From contig CACZLE010000002.1 of the NCBI GenBank assembly GCA_902781945.1, positions 1 to 64,000 on the forward strand: 64,000 nt of DNA, in the 5' to 3' direction. The first letter of the stretch is position 1. Each line of letters starts with the position of its first letter. A program made the translations under genes and the position numbers. Of the stretch, positions 62,371 through 64,000 are shown piece by piece. Below the pieces are notes generated by a model. The model did no database searches, was not told where the DNA came from, and saw nothing but the letters and a program-made list of their open reading frames with translations. This stretch comes from an uncultured Eubacteriales bacterium (GTDB lineage Bacteria; Bacillota; Clostridia; Christensenellales; Aristaeellaceae).

Positions 62371-62400
62371 AAAATGCCCGGGATTTCTCCCGGACATTTT
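62371..62400. terminator. Bidirectional terminator
   Basis: AAAATG, CCGGGA / TCCCGG and CATTTT form one symmetrical hairpin between the convergent DUF3343 and endonuclease IV-like genes. Confidence 0.75.
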
Positions 62401-63242
62401 CATGCGTCCTGCCACATCTGCTGCATGGTCCGGGCGTCGTCCGCCTGGGTGCCGCGGCATTCGCAGATCACGGTGCCATGGTAGCCTCTTTCCTTGAGCA
62501 GCGGGGCCAGGTATTCAAACCGGGGGCCGTACTTTTCTTCAGCGAAGGTGCGGTGCATCTTTTCCCCGGCGGGGGTATATTCGATGGTGGAAAAATGCAT
62601 GTGCATTTTCCGGGCGCGATCCACGCCCAGGACGGCTTCCACGGTATCCAGCACCTTTGCGAAATCCTCGGTGTCCCGCAGCCCGCCGCCGGTGAGGGCG
62701 TGCAGGTGGGCAAAATCCACGCAGGGGATCAGGCGCTCGTCCAGCAGGCAAAAGTCCACCGTTTCCCGAAGGTCGCCGATCTGGCTGTATTTGCCCATGG
62801 TTTCGGGGCAGATATGCACGTGGGCAAAGCCCGCGTCGTCCAGGCGGCGATAGGCTTCCCGGAGACCCTCGGCGCAGTTTTTGAGGGCATCGGCGCGATC
62901 CAGCTTCATGACAGCCCCCACGTGGACCACCACCCGCTGGCCACCCAGCCAGGTGACGGCCCGGGCCGCGTCCAGGATATAGCGGAAGCTGTTCTCCCGC
63001 TTTTCCGGATCTGGATTGGCCAGATTGATGAAATAGGGCGCGTGGGCGCTGACGGCGATATGGTGTTCCCGGGCCTTCGCGGCGATCTTCTCCGCCGTCT
63101 CCCGGGAGATGCTCACGCCCCGGCCAAAGGGATATTCAAAGGCTGTGAGGCCCATGTTTTCCAGCCAGCCAAAGGCCTGCAGGGTGCTTTTGTTGCCTTC
63201 CTCATAAAAGCGGTCGCTGTTGCCAGCGGGGCCGAATAACAT
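62400..63242 (-). CDS. Endonuclease IV-like TIM-barrel protein
   Basis: The 280 residues resemble apurinic endonuclease IV: SAHAPYFINLANPDPEKR, VVVHVGA, ICPETMGK, CVDFAHLHALTGGG, MHMHFSTIEY and VICECRG carry the His, Glu and Asp metal ligands. True Nfo cuts DNA at abasic sites. The match is to the wider AP endonuclease 2 fold, so sugar-isomerase-like activity cannot be excluded. It is 12 bases past sigK. Confidence 0.85.
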   Translation of the reverse strand: MLFGPAGNSDRFYEEGNKSTLQAFGWLENMGLTAFEYPFGRGVSISRETAEKIAAKAREHHIAVSAHAPYFINLANPDPEKRENSFRYILDAARAVTWLGGQRVVVHVGAVMKLDRADALKNCAEGLREAYRRLDDAGFAHVHICPETMGKYSQIGDLRETVDFCLLDERLIPCVDFAHLHALTGGGLRDTEDFAKVLDTVEAVLGVDRARKMHMHFSTIEYTPAGEKMHRTFAEEKYGPRFEYLAPLLKERGYHGTVICECRGTQADDARTMQQMWQDA

Positions 63243-63254
63243 ACGTTTTTCTCC

Positions 63255-63941
63255 TTATTTTTTCATCAGTTCATCGCGTATGCGGGCGATGGCCCGGCTT
63301 TCGATGCGGGAAATATAGCTGCGGGAAATGCCCAGCTTTTCCGCGGCCTCATGCTGCATCAGGGGCTTTTCGCCCCGCAGGCCGTAGCGCATCTCCAGCA
63401 CCATGCGCTCCCGCTCGGGCAGGAGCCTGAGCGTCTGCCGCACCTGCTGCATATTGACCCGGCGGATGGCCTCGTCCTCCACCTGATCCGGCGGCGTGCC
63501 CAGGATATCCTGGAAGGAAATGTCGTTGCCCTCGCCGTCCATGCCGATGGGCTCGTTTAAGGATACCTCGCCCCGACGCTTTTTGGAAGAGCGCAGCAGC
63601 ATGAGCACCTCGTTTTCGATGCACCGGGCGGCATAGGAGGACAGCGGCGTGGACGAACCCACCTTATAGGTGTTCACCGCCTTGATCAGCCCCAGGGTGC
63701 CCACGGACACCAGGTCGTCCGCGGTATAGCCGGGCACGGTGTACTTGCGCACCACGTGGGCCACCAGGCGCAGATTGTGTTCGATCAGTTTCGCCCGGGC
63801 GGCCTCGTCCCCCGCCGCCATGGCAGTCAGGGCTTCGGCCTCCTCCGCCCGGGACAAGGGTTTGGGAAAGCTGCCGCCGCCGGACAGATGGCCCAGGAGC
63901 AGCAGCGCGTCGCGGATCAGAAAGAGCAGGAATTCCAGCAT
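63255..63941 (-). CDS. sigK: Sporulation sigma factor SigK, with pro-sequence
   Basis: About 228 residues. A hydrophobic leader (MLEFLLFLIRDALLLLGHLS) matches the pro-sequence that holds pro-sigma-K at the membrane until SpoIVFB cuts it near residue 20. Sigma region 2 (LIEHNLRLVAHVVRKY, DDLVSVGTLGLIKAV, YAARCIENEVLM) and region 4 (LPERERMVLEMRYGL, EAAEKLGISRSYISRIESRA) follow. It directs late mother-cell genes. The gene is continuous; no skin-type insertion splits it. The ATG at 63941 has GGGGGTG upstream. Confidence 0.94.
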   Translation of the reverse strand: MLEFLLFLIRDALLLLGHLSGGGSFPKPLSRAEEAEALTAMAAGDEAARAKLIEHNLRLVAHVVRKYTVPGYTADDLVSVGTLGLIKAVNTYKVGSSTPLSSYAARCIENEVLMLLRSSKKRRGEVSLNEPIGMDGEGNDISFQDILGTPPDQVEDEAIRRVNMQQVRQTLRLLPERERMVLEMRYGLRGEKPLMQHEAAEKLGISRSYISRIESRAIARIRDELMKK

Positions 63942-63958
63942 ATCGCACACCCCCGTAC

Positions 63959-63986
63959 AGGGTATGCGGCAAAGGGTCGTTTATTT
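63959..63986 (-). promoter_or_regulatory. Possible sigma-E-type promoter of sigK
   Basis: On the minus strand AAATAAA (63986-63980), 13 bases, CATACCCT (63966-63959) resembles the known sigma-E form KMATATW-N13-15-CATACAMT. In Bacillus, sigma-E with SpoIIID drives sigK. The leader would be very short and would cut into the ribosome site, which weakens the call. Confidence 0.35.
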
Positions 63987-64000
63987 CCGGGGGCGCAGCT

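Noticed and set aside
63255..63941. A split or skin-interrupted sigK
   Set aside because: The frame is continuous from the pro-sequence through region 4.

Overview
The window reads as chromosomal DNA of a GC-rich, spore-forming member of the Clostridia (Bacillota). The evidence is an uninterrupted sigma-K gene with a hydrophobic pro-sequence, a GerMN-domain protein, a T-box leader in front of alaS, long-form HPF, RqcH, strong Shine-Dalgarno sequences, and a division/cell-wall cluster with mraZ, a PASTA-type PBP, and MurE with the DNPR motif of meso-diaminopimelate enzymes. DapL and DapF supply that diaminopimelate. The genus cannot be named from this sequence. There is no rRNA, prophage or CRISPR array. 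One tRNA (Leu-GAG) sits at the left edge, followed by what looks like the 5' end of a group IIC intron.

Layout. 0-3 kb: intron fragment, tRNA-Leu, hpf, a membrane-anchored XRE regulator and a double GNAT acetyltransferase. 2.8-14 kb: a carbohydrate uptake locus. It has an AraC regulator divergent from one MsmX-type ATPase, and a long minus-strand operon with two CUT1 permeases, a solute-binding protein without a lipobox, a second ATPase, five small membrane proteins of unknown function and a GH105 unsaturated rhamnogalacturonyl hydrolase. The likely cargo is pectin-derived oligosaccharide. A repeated ATRGACAAAA motif lies next to both minus-strand promoters. 14-20.7 kb: a GerMN protein, rqcH, three consecutive M42 aminopeptidases and a heptad-repeat protein. 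21-23.4 kb: a T-box (Ala) leader and an alaS that ends after the editing domain. 23.4-24.1 kb: a gene-free stretch full of hairpin repeats. 24.1-25 kb: two GNATs.

25-38.3 kb: the dcw cluster on the minus strand, in transcription order mraZ, ftsL, PASTA PBP, murE, mraY, murD, ftsW, murA, ftsQ, terminator, then ftsA and ftsZ from their own promoter. rsmH, murF, murG, murC and murB are absent from the cluster. The mraZ promoter carries two correctly spaced MraZ boxes. 38.7-43.8 kb: housekeeping genes (phosphoesterase, zinc ribbon, CAP protein, esterase, efp, M24 aminopeptidase). 44-51 kb: an AT-richer surface-polysaccharide locus with a Wzm/Wzt ABC exporter, UDP-GlcNAc 2-epimerase, a glycosyltransferase, and an 815-residue protein that joins a methyltransferase, a tandem-repeat coiled coil and a glycosyltransferase. 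51-55 kb: argS-dapF-dapL. 55-58.3 kb: a plus-strand operon of a C26-type amidotransferase, a phosphoesterase and a membrane GDPD. 58.4-64 kb: TrhA/hemolysin III, an L,D-transpeptidase with four peptidoglycan-binding repeats, a cysteine desulfurase divergent from a DUF3343 protein across a perfect palindrome, an endonuclease IV-like protein and sigK.

The strongest candidates for new biology are the methyltransferase/coiled-coil/glycosyltransferase fusion (like the WbdD chain-length ruler of Gram-negative O-antigen systems) with the domain-fused exporter permease beside it, and the sugar importer with a non-lipidated binding protein and five extra membrane proteins. No computation was run; every family call rests on motifs read by eye.
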